Assembly: GCF_034059295.1 (NCBI RefSeq)
Contig: NZ_CP139141.1
Coordinates: forward strand, 4,881,001 to 4,945,000
Source: Pseudomonas sp. HR96
GTDB taxonomy: Bacteria; Pseudomonadota; Gammaproteobacteria; Pseudomonadales; Pseudomonadaceae
DNA length: 64,000 nucleotides
Direction of reading: 5' to 3'
The notes beneath the pieces were generated by a model. The model did not search any database and was not told the origin of the DNA. It worked only from the letters and a program-made list of their open reading frames with translations. The position numbers and the translations under genes are program-made. This document shows, piece after piece, positions 28,566 to 38,307 of the stretch. Position 1 is the first letter of the stretch; every line of letters begins with the position of its first letter.

Positions 28566-28598
28566 GTTTTCGGGGGTGCATGGAGGCACCCCGAAAAC
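28566..28598. other. Hairpin downstream of dppA2
   Basis: GTTTTCGGGG(G)TGC pairs with GCACCCCGAAAAC across a short loop, with one bulged G, seven bases after the stop. No U-run follows on the plus strand, so a 3'-end stabiliser or partial terminator is more likely than a full terminator. It is one of the hairpins in the dpp locus. Confidence 0.65.
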
Positions 28599-28788
28599 CG
28601 CTCGCAACCTCCGGAAATCCTTTTTTCAAAGGCCCCGCCACTGCTTTTGCGCAGCGCGGTGTGCTTTTCAGAATTTTTCCTACTGCGATCCGGAAACGTC
28701 GCCTATACGGTCGAGAGCCCAGACCCTCAAAGTCATGGCTTGCCGCATGCGCGCGTCTTCGACGTCAACGTTGCGCGGCCCGACCCAT

Positions 28789-28796
28789 AACAACAA
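28789..28796 (+). promoter_or_regulatory. Candidate Hfq/Crc CA motif at the dppA3 ribosome site
   Basis: AACAACAA fits the AANAANAA catabolite-activity motif and overlaps the AAGGA ribosome site, ten bases before the dppA3 ATG. Hfq with Crc represses such mRNAs in pseudomonads during growth on preferred carbon sources. Confidence 0.4.
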
Positions 28797-28805
28797 GGAC
28801 TTTTT

Positions 28806-30404
28806 ATGCGCCATCAAACATTCGTCTCGGCCCTGTGCGGCATCGGCCTGCTGGGCAGCGCTTCGCTGGCCCAGGCTGCGAACTCCCTGGTGTTCTGCTC
28901 CGAAGGCAGCCCGGGCGGTTTCGACATCGCGCAGTTCACCGGCGGCACCGACAACGATGCAGCACAGCCGTTGTACAACCGCCTGACCGAATTCGAACAG
29001 GGCGGTACCGCCGTGGTGCCCGCCCTGGCGACGCGCTGGGACGTCTCGGCCGATGGCCTGACCTACACCTTTCACCTGCGTGAAGGGGTCAAGTTCCACA
29101 GCAACAAAAACTTCAAGCCGACCCGCGACTTCAACGCCGACGACGTGCTGTTCACCTTCAATCGCATGCTCGACCGCAATCATCCGTTCCGGGTCGCCTA
29201 CCCCGCCGAATTCCCGTACTTCACCAGCATGAGCCTGGACCAGAACCTGGCCAGCGTGACCGCGCTCGACCCGCAGACCGTGCAGTTCACGCTGCGCGAG
29301 GTGGACGCCGCCTTCGTGCAGAACATCGCGATGAATTTCGCTTCCATCCTGTCTCTGGAATACGCCGAACACCTGATGGCCAGCGGCCGGCCCAGTGACA
29401 TCAACCATCAACCGATCGGCACCGGGCCCTTCGCCTTCCAGCGCTATCAGAAGGATTCGCAGATCCGCTACAGGGCCCACCCGCAGTACTGGGCACCGGA
29501 GCAGGTCAAGCTCGACCAGTTGGTGTTCTCGATCAACACCGACGCGGCAGTGCGCGTGCAGAAGCTGCGCAAGAATGAATGCCAGGTGACCCTCAACCCA
29601 CGCCCGGCAGACCTGGCGGCGCTCAAGGCCGACCCCGGCCTGAAGGTCATGGAACAGACCGGCTACAACCTCGGCTACATCGCCTACAACGTCAAACGCG
29701 CACCGCTCGACCAACTGCCGGTGCGCCAGGCGCTGGACATGGCGGTGAACAAACAGGCGATTCTGGCGGCGGTCTATCAGCAGGCCGGGCAGCTGGCCGT
29801 GGGCGCCATGCCACCCACCCAGTGGGGCTACGACGCGACCATCAAGGACGCGGCCCACGACCCGCAGAAGGCACGCGAGCTGCTGGCGGCGGCCGGCATC
29901 AAGGAAGGCACCGAGCTGACACTCTGGGCCATGCCGGTGCAACGCCCGTACAACCCCAACGCCAAACTGATGGCCGAGATGCTCCAGGCCGACTGGGCCA
30001 AGGTCGGGCTCAAGGTGCGCATCGTCAGCTATGAATGGGGCGAGTACCTCAAACGCACCAAGGACGGCGAGCATGATATCGCCCTGATAGGCTGGACCGG
30101 CGACAACGGTGACCCGGACAACTGGCTCGGCACGCTTTTCAGCTGTGCCGCCATTGGCAGCAACAATTACTCGCAATGGTGCGACCAGCCCTACGACCAA
30201 CTGGTCCGCCAGGCCAAGCGCATCACCGACCGCGACCAACGCAGCGAGCTGTACCGCCAGGCCCAGCAACGCTTCAAGCAACAGGTGCCGATCACGCCGA
30301 TTGCCCACTCCATGGTCAATCAGCCTTTGAGCGCCAAAGTCGAAGGCTTCAAGGTCAGCCCGTTCGGGCGGAACGACTTCAACGGCGTCAGCCTGATCGA
30401 TTAA
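28806..30404 (+). CDS. dppA3: Peptide ABC transporter substrate-binding protein DppA-like (copy 3)
   Basis: A third 532-residue paralogue with signal peptide (LAQAANSLVFCSEG) and the same fold and conserved blocks (ADGLTYTFHLREGVKF; EWGEYLKRTKDGEHD; GDNGDPDNWLG). It departs from copies 1 and 2 in its N-terminal third (GGFDIAQFTGGTDNDAAQPLYNRL), the region forming part of the peptide pocket, which hints at a different preference. It precedes opdP by 175 bases, and a hairpin and a palindromic operator lie in that gap. Its ribosome site carries a possible Crc/Hfq motif. Confidence 0.93.
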   Translation: MRHQTFVSALCGIGLLGSASLAQAANSLVFCSEGSPGGFDIAQFTGGTDNDAAQPLYNRLTEFEQGGTAVVPALATRWDVSADGLTYTFHLREGVKFHSNKNFKPTRDFNADDVLFTFNRMLDRNHPFRVAYPAEFPYFTSMSLDQNLASVTALDPQTVQFTLREVDAAFVQNIAMNFASILSLEYAEHLMASGRPSDINHQPIGTGPFAFQRYQKDSQIRYRAHPQYWAPEQVKLDQLVFSINTDAAVRVQKLRKNECQVTLNPRPADLAALKADPGLKVMEQTGYNLGYIAYNVKRAPLDQLPVRQALDMAVNKQAILAAVYQQAGQLAVGAMPPTQWGYDATIKDAAHDPQKARELLAAAGIKEGTELTLWAMPVQRPYNPNAKLMAEMLQADWAKVGLKVRIVSYEWGEYLKRTKDGEHDIALIGWTGDNGDPDNWLGTLFSCAAIGSNNYSQWCDQPYDQLVRQAKRITDRDQRSELYRQAQQRFKQQVPITPIAHSMVNQPLSAKVEGFKVSPFGRNDFNGVSLID

Positions 30405-30418
30405 TCCAGAGCACGCTG

Positions 30419-30439
30419 GAGCAGGCCACCGGCCTGCTC
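30419..30439. other. Perfect 9-bp hairpin between dppA3 and opdP
   Basis: GAGCAGGCC and GGCCTGCTC pair around ACC, 15 bases after the dppA3 stop. No U-run follows, so it probably limits read-through or protects the 3' end of the upstream message. Confidence 0.65.
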
Positions 30440-30482
30440 TGGCATGGCACGCGCCGCTTTGAGGAGAAGGGGCGCATAAACG

Positions 30483-30504
30483 CCATTGCAAACGTTTGCA
30501 ATGG
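30483..30504. promoter_or_regulatory. 22-bp perfect palindrome upstream of opdP, LacI/PurR-type operator
   Basis: The sequence is palindromic over all 22 bases. Its core TTGCAAACGTTTGCAA equals the LacI/GalR-family half-site layout with a central CG, and resembles the PurR box. It lies 76 bases before the opdP ATG. A related AAACGTTT half site lies upstream of dppA2. No LacI-family gene is in the window, so the regulator would act in trans. Confidence 0.6.
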
Positions 30505-30579
30505 GCAATTTGGCAGTAAATGTTTCACCCAAAATTAAGCAGGCCCACTCGATGGGACCTGCGAAACAAGGAGCTTCAC

Positions 30580-31956
30580 ATGATCATCAAAAAGACGTTG
30601 TTGGCACTCTCCATCGGCGGGCTCAGCAGCCTGGCGTACGCGGAGCCTGCCAGTCAGGAATTCGTTCCCACCACCCTGGCGACTACCAGCGCCCAAGGCG
30701 AGGCGAGCGGTTTCATCGAAGGTCAGTCGCTGGGTGGCACCACTCGCAACTGGTACGCCAATGAGCTGGCTCGCCGCGACAGCAGCTTTTCCTACAACAA
30801 GGATGGCGTCTCCACGCCTACTTCGCGTCGGATCAACTGGGTGCAGGGCACCATCGTCAACTACACCTCGGGCTTCACCCAGGGCACCGTTGGCGTCAGC
30901 ACCGAACTGGCCGTGTACAACGCAGTGGCACTGGACCGCAGCCGCCGCGACCTGGCCGGCGGCTCCAACCGCACACTGACCGAAGACGACGGCGATGCCG
31001 TGGGCCAATGGAGCAAGCTGGGCCTGGGCAACATGAAGTTCCGCGTCAGCAATACCACCCTGACCGCCGGCCGCCAGTCCATGGACTCGCCAATGGTCGC
31101 CAGCATCGGCAACCGCGCACTGCCCTCCAGCTTCCAGGGCCTGGCCGTGCACAGCGCCGAGTTCAACAACCTCTCGTTCGATGCCGGTACCTTTGACCGG
31201 GTGTCGCCGCGTACCGAGCAGAGCCTGACCAAGTTCGTTTCCGAGTACGGCAACCGCGATGTCAGCGCCGACCACGTCAACACCGCAGGCGTCAACTACC
31301 GGCCATTCAAGAGCCTGACGACCACCTTGTTCGCCACCCAGGCCGAGGACATCTGGAACCAGTACTACTTCGGTGCCAGCCATGACCTGGGCGACAGCGA
31401 TGTATTCGCGCTGAACACCAGCGTGAACTACTACAAGACCAAAAACACCGGCAAGAGCCTGCTCGGCGGTATCGACAACGACACCTACAGCCTGGCCTTC
31501 ACCGGTACCCACAAGGCCCACAGCCTGACCCTGGCCTATCAGGAAGTGTCCGGCAACGAGTACTTCGACTACCTGCACGAAACCAACGGCATCTTCCTGG
31601 CCAACTCCCTGCTGTCGGACTTCAACGGCCCGAACGAGAAGTCCTTCCAGGTCGCCTACGGCCTGAACATGGGCGAGTACGGTGTACCTGGCCTGAAGTT
31701 CAGCATCTACCATGCGCGCGGCTGGGGCATCGACGGCACCCACTACCGGGGTACCGGCTACAGCGGCCTGACCGCGATGGACGGCGAGCACCACTACGAA
31801 TACGGCGTGGGGACTTCCTATGCCGTGCAGAGCGGCCCGCTCAAGGCCACCACCGTGCGCGCCACCTACACCACCCACCGCGCCAGTGAAAACCAGGCCG
31901 ACGGCAACTTGAACGAGTTCCGTCTGGTCACTACCGTTCCATTCACCATCCTGTAA
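30580..31956 (+). CDS. opdP: OprD-family outer-membrane porin, probable peptide channel OpdP
   Basis: OprD-family porins are 18-stranded channels for small basic or carboxylated substrates. The 458-residue product starts at the ATG at 30580 (MIIKKTLLALSIGGLSSLAYAEP), which follows an AAGGAG site. It has a signal peptide, alternating beta-strand segments and a C-terminal Phe/Leu-rich strand (FRLVTTVPFTIL). OpdP in P. aeruginosa mediates uptake of glycine-glutamate dipeptides and imipenem-like compounds and is encoded in the dpp locus as here. It lies between dppA3 and dppA4, with a palindromic operator upstream and a long perfect hairpin downstream. Specificity is inferred from location and family. 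Confidence 0.9.
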   Translation: MIIKKTLLALSIGGLSSLAYAEPASQEFVPTTLATTSAQGEASGFIEGQSLGGTTRNWYANELARRDSSFSYNKDGVSTPTSRRINWVQGTIVNYTSGFTQGTVGVSTELAVYNAVALDRSRRDLAGGSNRTLTEDDGDAVGQWSKLGLGNMKFRVSNTTLTAGRQSMDSPMVASIGNRALPSSFQGLAVHSAEFNNLSFDAGTFDRVSPRTEQSLTKFVSEYGNRDVSADHVNTAGVNYRPFKSLTTTLFATQAEDIWNQYYFGASHDLGDSDVFALNTSVNYYKTKNTGKSLLGGIDNDTYSLAFTGTHKAHSLTLAYQEVSGNEYFDYLHETNGIFLANSLLSDFNGPNEKSFQVAYGLNMGEYGVPGLKFSIYHARGWGIDGTHYRGTGYSGLTAMDGEHHYEYGVGTSYAVQSGPLKATTVRATYTTHRASENQADGNLNEFRLVTTVPFTIL

Positions 31957-31972
31957 CTGCGCCACCCCACCG

Positions 31973-32003
31973 GCCAGGGTCGATTCCACGAATCGACCCT
32001 GGC
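31973..32003. other. Perfect 14-bp hairpin between opdP and dppA4
   Basis: GCCAGGGTCGATTC pairs with GAATCGACCCTGGC around a CAC loop, 17 bases after the opdP stop. No T-run follows. This is the strongest hairpin in the dpp locus. Confidence 0.75.
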
Positions 32004-32036
32004 TACCACGCTGCCACTCGGCCATAGAGGGACCTG

Positions 32037-33632
32037 ATGAAACCGCTAACAATCAAAGCTGCATTAGTCGCAGCCTTGCTCGGCGCCAGCGTCGGCGTTC
32101 AAGCCAAACCGCTGGTGGTATGCACCGAAGCGAGCCCTGAGGGGTTCGATATCGTGCAGTACACGACCGCCACCACGGCCGACGCCTCTTCGGAAGCGAT
32201 CTTCAACCGCCTGGTGGATTTCACCCCCGGCACCACCGACACCCAGCCGGGCCTGGCCGAGAGCTGGGACATCAGCCCCGACGGCACCCAGTACACTTTC
32301 CACCTGCGCCGTGGCGTGAAGTTTCAGACCACCGACTACTTCAAGCCCAGCCGCGAGCTGAACGCCGACGATGTGCTGTGGAGTTTCCAGCGCCAGCTGG
32401 ACCCCAAGCATCCCTGGCACGACAAGAGCCCGATGGGCTTCCCCTATTTTGAATCCATGGGCCTGCAGAACCTGATCAAGAGCATCGACAAGCTCGACGA
32501 CTACAGCGTCAGGTTCACCCTCAATCGCGCCGAGGCACCGTTCCTGCGCGATATGGCCATGGGCTTTGCCTCGATCTACTCCAGCGAATACGGCGACCAG
32601 CTGCTCAAGGCCGGCAAGACCGAAGAGCTGAACGCCAAGCCGGTCGGCACCGGGCCGTTCATCCTGGTGCGCTACTCCAAGGACGCCCAGATCCGCTACA
32701 AGGCCAACCCTGACTACTACAAGGGCAAGCCGCCGGCCGACCCGCTGGTGTTCGCCATCACCACCGACAGCAATGTGCGCCTGCAGAAGTTGCGCGCCAA
32801 CGAATGCCAGGTGATGGTCTACCCCAAGCCCGAGGACGTCGCCAGCATCAAGGCTGATGCCAACCTGCACCTGGAAGAAATGGACGCGCTGATGACCAGC
32901 TACGTGGCCATCAACACCGAGCACAAGTGGCTCAGCGACGTGCGCGTGCGCCGCGCCATCCAGATGGCGCTGGACAAACCCAACCTGGTGGGCGCCCTGT
33001 TCGGGCCGGGCAACGCTACCTTGGGCGTCAATCCCTATCCGCCGACCTTGCTGGGCTACAACAAGGCAATCGTCGACACCCCCCACGACCCGGCCCAGGC
33101 CCGCGAGCTGCTCAAGCAGGCCGGCGTGCCGGAAGGCACCACCTTGACCATCTTCACCCGCAATGGCGGTGGCGCCACCAACCCCAATCCGACCCTGGCA
33201 GCGCAATTGTTGCAAGCAGATCTGGCCAAAATCGGGCTCAAGGGTGATATTCGCGTATTCGAGTGGGGCGAATTGAACAAGCGAGCCAAGGCCGGGGAGC
33301 ACGACCTGCTGTTTTACGGCTGGGCCGGCGATAATGGCGACCCGGACAACTTCCTCAGCCCCAACTTGAGTTGCGATGCAGCCAAAAGTGGCGAAAACTC
33401 TGCACGCTGGTGCAACAAGGAGTTTGATGATCTGATTGCCAAGGCGCGCGGCGAGAATGACCCGGCTGCACGTGCAACGCTTTATGAACAGGCGCAGGTG
33501 GTGTTTCACGACCAACAGCCATGGCTCAGCCTGGCCCACCCGAAACTGTTCAGCGCCACCCGCAACAATGTCGAAGGCTTCCATATCAGCCCGCTGACCA
33601 ATAATAACTTCGCCACCACCCAGGTGAAGTAG
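32037..33632 (+). CDS. dppA4: Peptide ABC transporter substrate-binding protein DppA-like (copy 4)
   Basis: The 531-residue protein is the most divergent copy. The signal peptide ends at VQAKPLVVC, and the pocket region differs from the others (TSYVAINTEHKWLSDVRVRRAIQ; GNATLGVNPYPP; TIFTRNGGGATNPNP). It lies directly before dppBCDF, with only the 80-base gap and a hairpin, and is therefore the best candidate for the binding protein that was originally paired with the permease. P. putida-type dppA4 has the same position. The ATG follows GAGGGA. Confidence 0.93.
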   Translation: MKPLTIKAALVAALLGASVGVQAKPLVVCTEASPEGFDIVQYTTATTADASSEAIFNRLVDFTPGTTDTQPGLAESWDISPDGTQYTFHLRRGVKFQTTDYFKPSRELNADDVLWSFQRQLDPKHPWHDKSPMGFPYFESMGLQNLIKSIDKLDDYSVRFTLNRAEAPFLRDMAMGFASIYSSEYGDQLLKAGKTEELNAKPVGTGPFILVRYSKDAQIRYKANPDYYKGKPPADPLVFAITTDSNVRLQKLRANECQVMVYPKPEDVASIKADANLHLEEMDALMTSYVAINTEHKWLSDVRVRRAIQMALDKPNLVGALFGPGNATLGVNPYPPTLLGYNKAIVDTPHDPAQARELLKQAGVPEGTTLTIFTRNGGGATNPNPTLAAQLLQADLAKIGLKGDIRVFEWGELNKRAKAGEHDLLFYGWAGDNGDPDNFLSPNLSCDAAKSGENSARWCNKEFDDLIAKARGENDPAARATLYEQAQVVFHDQQPWLSLAHPKLFSATRNNVEGFHISPLTNNNFATTQVK

Positions 33633-33644
33633 AAAACCATGTCA

Positions 33645-33671
33645 GCCCAAGGCCCTACCCCGGCCTTGGGC
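33645..33671. other. 10-bp hairpin between dppA4 and dppB
   Basis: GCCCAAGGCC and GGCCTTGGGC pair around a CTACCCC loop, 13 bases after the dppA4 stop and 42 bases before dppB. Without a U-run it is a likely mRNA stabiliser that keeps binding protein above permease level, as with malE. Confidence 0.65.
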
Positions 33672-33712
33672 GACTTGCCTGACCGGCCGATGAACCGAGG
33701 TACCCCCCCACA

Positions 33713-34723
<1,011 letters not shown>

Positions 34724-34734
34724 GGAATTGATCC

Positions 34735-35667
34735 ATGAGTACTCCCAACCCTGTTGCGGGCGCCAACCCGGCTGCCGCCACCGTCGACCAGAGCCTGCTG
34801 TATCCGTCACCGTACAAGGAATTCTGGCAGGCATTCGCCAAGAACAAGGGCGCAGTCGCTGGCCTGGCCTTCATGGTGCTGATCGTTTTTTGCGCCCTGT
34901 TCGCCCCCTGGGTCGCGCCCCATGACCCCATCCACCAATATCGCGAGTTCACCCTGACCCCGCCGGTGTGGCTGGCAGGCGGCCAATGGCAGTTTCTGCT
35001 GGGCACTGACGAATTGGGCCGCGACCTGCTCTCGCGGCTGATCCAGGGCTCGCAGCTGTCGCTGCTGATTGGCTTGTCGTCGGTGGTGATGTCGCTGATT
35101 CCGGGCATCCTCATGGGCCTGCTGGCCGGTTTCTTCCCGCGTATCCTCGGCCCGTCGATCATGCGCCTGATGGACGTGATGCTGGCCCTGCCTTCGCTGT
35201 TGCTGGCCGTGGCGATCGTCGCCATCCTCGGCCCTGGCCTGATCAACACCGTGATCGCCATCGCCGTTGTCTCCCTGCCGTCCTACGTGCGTCTGACCCG
35301 CGCTGCGGTGATGGGCGAACTGAACCGCGACTATGTGACCGCTGCGCGCCTGGCCGGGGCCAACCTGCCGCGCCTGATGTTCATCACGGTGCTGCCCAAC
35401 TGCATGGCGCCGCTGATCGTGCAGGCCACCTTGAGCTTCTCTTCGGCCATTCTCGACGCTGCGGCCCTGGGCTTCCTGGGCCTGGGCGTGCAACCGCCGA
35501 CCCCCGAATGGGGCAGCATGCTGGCCTCGGCCCGCGACTACATCGAACGCGCCTGGTGGGTGGTGAGTCTGCCCGGCCTGACTATTTTGCTCAGCGTGCT
35601 GGCAATCAACTTGATGGGCGACGGCCTGCGCGATGCGCTGGACCCGAAACTCAAGAACGCCGCCTGA
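34735..35667 (+). CDS. dppC: Peptide ABC transporter permease DppC
   Basis: This 310-residue protein has six membrane segments, an N-terminal OppC-type segment ([41 protein letters not shown]), and the EAA loop ([25 protein letters not shown]). The [21 protein letters not shown] segment is the usual DppC/OppC signature. It is the partner of DppB. It starts with ATG after a GAGGAATTG site and ends 10 bases before the dppD ATG. Confidence 0.95.
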   Translation: MSTPNPVAGANPAAATVDQSLLYPSPYKEFWQAFAKNKGAVAGLAFMVLIVFCALFAPWVAPHDPIHQYREFTLTPPVWLAGGQWQFLLGTDELGRDLLSRLIQGSQLSLLIGLSSVVMSLIPGILMGLLAGFFPRILGPSIMRLMDVMLALPSLLLAVAIVAILGPGLINTVIAIAVVSLPSYVRLTRAAVMGELNRDYVTAARLAGANLPRLMFITVLPNCMAPLIVQATLSFSSAILDAAALGFLGLGVQPPTPEWGSMLASARDYIERAWWVVSLPGLTILLSVLAINLMGDGLRDALDPKLKNAA

Positions 35668-35677
35668 GGAGATTCCC

Positions 35678-36646
35678 ATGTCACTGCTTGAAATCAAGAA
35701 TCTCAACGTTCGCTTCGGCGACAGCAAAGCCGTGCCGGTGGTCGATGGTCTCGACCTGAGCGTGGAAAAAGGCGAAGTCCTGGCCATCGTCGGCGAGTCC
35801 GGCTCGGGCAAATCGGTGACCATGATGGCCCTGATGGGCTTGATCGACGCCCCCGGCATCGTCACCGCCGATGCCCTGCGCTTCGACGGCAACGACATGC
35901 TCAAGCTCAACGCCCGCCAGCGCCGCAAGGTGGTCGGCAAGGACCTGGCGATGATCTTCCAGGACCCCATGACTGCGCTGAACCCCAGCTACACCGTGGG
36001 CTTTCAGATCGAGGAAGTGCTGCGCCAGCACCTGGGCATGTCCGGCAAGGCGGCGCGCCAGCGCGCTCTGGAACTGTTGAAAAAGGTCGAGATCCCGGCG
36101 GCCGAGAGTCGCCTGGACGCCTACCCCCATCAACTGTCCGGCGGCATGAGCCAGCGCGTGGCAATCGCCATGGCTATCGCCGGCGAACCCAAGCTGCTGA
36201 TCGCCGACGAACCGACCACTGCGCTCGATGTGACCATCCAGGCGCAGATCATGGAACTGCTGCTCAGCCTGCAGCAAGAGCAGAACATGGGCCTGATCCT
36301 GATCACCCACGACCTTGCCGTGGTCGCCGAAACCGCCCAGCGCGTCTGCGTGATGTACGCCGGCCAGGCGGTGGAAGTGGGCCAGGTGCCGCAGTTGTTC
36401 GACATCCCCGCGCACCCCTACAGTGAAGCCTTGCTGATGGCCATTCCCGAGCACAGCGAGGGGGCCGAGCGCCTGGCCACCCTGCCCGGCATCGTCCCCG
36501 GCCGTTACGATCGGCCGCAAGGCTGCCTGCTGTCGCCCCGCTGCCCCTACGTGCAGGACAACTGCCGCAGCCAGCGCCCGGCGCTGGACCCCAAGGCGCA
36601 GAGCCTCGCGCGCTGCTTTTATCCGCTCAATCAGGAGGTGGCGTAA
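35678..36646 (+). CDS. dppD: Peptide ABC transporter ATPase DppD
   Basis: The 322-residue nucleotide-binding protein has Walker A GESGSGKS (near residue 41), the ABC signature LSGGMSQR, and Walker [13 protein letters not shown]. Its C-terminal oligopeptide/dipeptide extension has four cysteines ([15 protein letters not shown]... RCFYP) in the pattern proposed to hold an iron-sulfur cluster in Opp/Dpp ATPases. The start is the ATG at 35678 (MSLLEIKNL) after GGAGATT; an upstream in-frame ATG overlaps dppC and lacks this site. Its TAA overlaps the dppF ATG by one base (TAATG). Confidence 0.95.
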   Translation: MSLLEIKNLNVRFGDSKAVPVVDGLDLSVEKGEVLAIVGESGSGKSVTMMALMGLIDAPGIVTADALRFDGNDMLKLNARQRRKVVGKDLAMIFQDPMTALNPSYTVGFQIEEVLRQHLGMSGKAARQRALELLKKVEIPAAESRLDAYPHQLSGGMSQRVAIAMAIAGEPKLLIADEPTTALDVTIQAQIMELLLSLQQEQNMGLILITHDLAVVAETAQRVCVMYAGQAVEVGQVPQLFDIPAHPYSEALLMAIPEHSEGAERLATLPGIVPGRYDRPQGCLLSPRCPYVQDNCRSQRPALDPKAQSLARCFYPLNQEVA

Positions 36647-37614
36647 TGAGCGTCGTTCTGACCGCCCGCGACCTTACCCGTCACTACGAAGTTTCCCGGG
36701 GCCTGTTCAAGGGCCACGCGCTGGTGCGCGCCCTCAACGGCGTGTCGTTCGAACTGCAGGCCGGCAAGACCCTGGCCGTGGTCGGCGAGTCCGGCTGCGG
36801 CAAGTCGACCCTGGCCCGCGCCCTGACGCTGATCGAGGAGCCATCGTCCGGCTCGCTGAAAATCGCCGGCCAGGAAGTTGCAGGCGCCAGCAGGGATGAG
36901 CGCAAGCAACTGCGCCGTGATGTGCAGATGGTGTTCCAGAGCCCCTATGCCTCACTCAACCCGCGGCAGAAGATCGGCGACCAGCTGGGCGAGCCGCTGC
37001 TGATCAACACCACCCTGAGCAAGGCCGAGCGCCGCGCCAAAGTGCAGGCGATGATGCAGCAGGTGGGCCTGCGCCCCGAGCACTACCAGCGCTACCCGCA
37101 CATGTTCTCCGGCGGCCAGCGCCAGCGTATCGCTCTGGCCCGGGCGATGATGCTGCAACCCAAGGTGCTGGTGGCCGACGAGCCGACTTCGGCGCTCGAC
37201 GTGTCGATCCAGGCCCAGGTGCTCAATCTGTTCATGGACCTGCAGCAGGAGTTCAACACCGCCTACGTGTTCATCTCGCACAACCTGGCCGTAGTGCGCC
37301 ATGTGGCCGACGACGTGCTGGTGATGTACCTCGGCCGCCCGGCGGAGATGGGCCCCAAGGAGGACCTCTATACGCGTCCGCTGCACCCCTATACCCAGGC
37401 GCTGCTGTCGGCCACGCCGACCATCAAGCCGGACCCGCTCAAGCCAAAGATCAAGATCGTCGGCGAACTGCCCAACCCGCTCAACCCGCCCAGCGGCTGC
37501 GCCTTTCACAAGCGCTGCCCCTATGCGACCGAACGCTGCGCCACGGAGATTCCGGAGTTTCGCCAGGTCGATACACGGCAGGTGGCGTGCCACTACGCCG
37601 AGCAGTTTCTGTAG
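36646..37614 (+). CDS. dppF: Peptide ABC transporter ATPase DppF
   Basis: The 322-residue ATPase partners DppD. It carries Walker A GESGCGKSTLAR, the signature FSGGQRQRIALARAM, and Walker B KVLVADEPTSALD. A cysteine-containing C-terminal region (GCAFHKRCPYATERC) is typical of the family. The start codon overlaps the stop of dppD, showing translational coupling. It is the last gene of the permease block and is followed by a strong G-C hairpin. Confidence 0.95.
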   Translation: MSVVLTARDLTRHYEVSRGLFKGHALVRALNGVSFELQAGKTLAVVGESGCGKSTLARALTLIEEPSSGSLKIAGQEVAGASRDERKQLRRDVQMVFQSPYASLNPRQKIGDQLGEPLLINTTLSKAERRAKVQAMMQQVGLRPEHYQRYPHMFSGGQRQRIALARAMMLQPKVLVADEPTSALDVSIQAQVLNLFMDLQQEFNTAYVFISHNLAVVRHVADDVLVMYLGRPAEMGPKEDLYTRPLHPYTQALLSATPTIKPDPLKPKIKIVGELPNPLNPPSGCAFHKRCPYATERCATEIPEFRQVDTRQVACHYAEQFL

Positions 37615-37622
37615 TCGCTCCA

Positions 37623-37648
37623 GCCCCCTCCCTGCTGTGGGAGGGGGC
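37623..37648 (+). terminator. Hairpin after dppF, probable transcript end
   Basis: GCCCCCTCCC pairs with GGGAGGGGGC around TGCTGT, nine bases after the dppF stop. There is no clear U-run, so terminator activity is uncertain. Confidence 0.5.
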
Positions 37649-37680
37649 GCAGCGTTCGAAAGGCTACCTGGCCAGTGTGA

Positions 37681-38064
37681 TCAGGCTGCCACAGGATAAA
37701 GACTGAGTTCCACGCGCCGGTTGAGCGCCCGACCTGCTTCGGTGGCATTGTCGCCTGCCGGACGCTGAGCCCCGAACGATTCGCGGTGAATATTGTTCTG
37801 CGGCACGCCCGCCATGAACATGAAGCGCCAGACCGCCGCATTGCGTCGGTCCGAGACGGCCATGTCATAGCTCCCATCGCCACTATCGTCGGAGTGCCCA
37901 TCAAGGGTAACCACCGAGGTCTTCGCAGTGTCGATGATCTTCAGCAGCAAGGCCTGCGCCTCGACGGACAGATCCGCCGATTCGGCAGCAAAATACACCA
38001 CAAGATCAGGACTGGCTTTACGCTCGCGCGGCAGGGAATGGCTGGCAGTTTCAGGCGTTTTCAT
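37681..38064 (-). CDS. OmpA-domain protein without a signal peptide
   Basis: The 127-residue product is little more than one OmpA/MotB peptidoglycan-binding domain. The diaminopimelate-binding motif is altered but recognisable (VTLDGHSDDSGDGSYDMAVSDRRNAAVWRFMFMAGV...GRALNRRVELSLYP). The N-terminus MKTPETASHSLPRERKASPDL has no hydrophobic signal, and extending to the next upstream start adds none. So it appears cytoplasmic unless exported by another route. The start at 38064 follows GGAG by eight bases. It is convergent with dppF, and a hairpin lies in its leader. Confidence 0.7.
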   Translation of the reverse strand: MKTPETASHSLPRERKASPDLVVYFAAESADLSVEAQALLLKIIDTAKTSVVTLDGHSDDSGDGSYDMAVSDRRNAAVWRFMFMAGVPQNNIHRESFGAQRPAGDNATEAGRALNRRVELSLYPVAA

Positions 38065-38090
38065 CGCAAGTTCTCCAGGAGAGGAGACCC

Positions 38091-38110
38091 CAGTAGGCGC
38101 CCGCCTACTG
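38091..38110. other. Perfect 9-bp hairpin in the leader of the OmpA-domain gene
   Basis: CAGTAGGCG and CGCCTACTG pair around CC, 26 bases upstream of the start at 38064. It lies in the 243-base gap to the PotF-like gene, in which I see no other feature of note. Confidence 0.5.
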
Positions 38111-38307
38111 CAGGCCGCCATTGGCGAAACTCTTATTCAGTTGCTGGCCTAGACCGTGGCCCTTGATTTGTTGATGGCCGACATTGGACCATCACGCTTG
38201 GCACATCACGGCCATATCGACCCTGCCGACTCGCGCAACCTTGCTCGCAACAGGGCCAGCACTGTAGATTCGAAGCTCGAGCCACGCTGCCGCCCAGGAA
38301 GTCACAG

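Noticed and set aside
28789..28796. AACAACAA also read as a CA motif near gap (44588-44595)
   Set aside because: It lies 75 bases before the gap ATG, too far from the ribosome site to be a Crc target there, so only the dppA3 site was kept.
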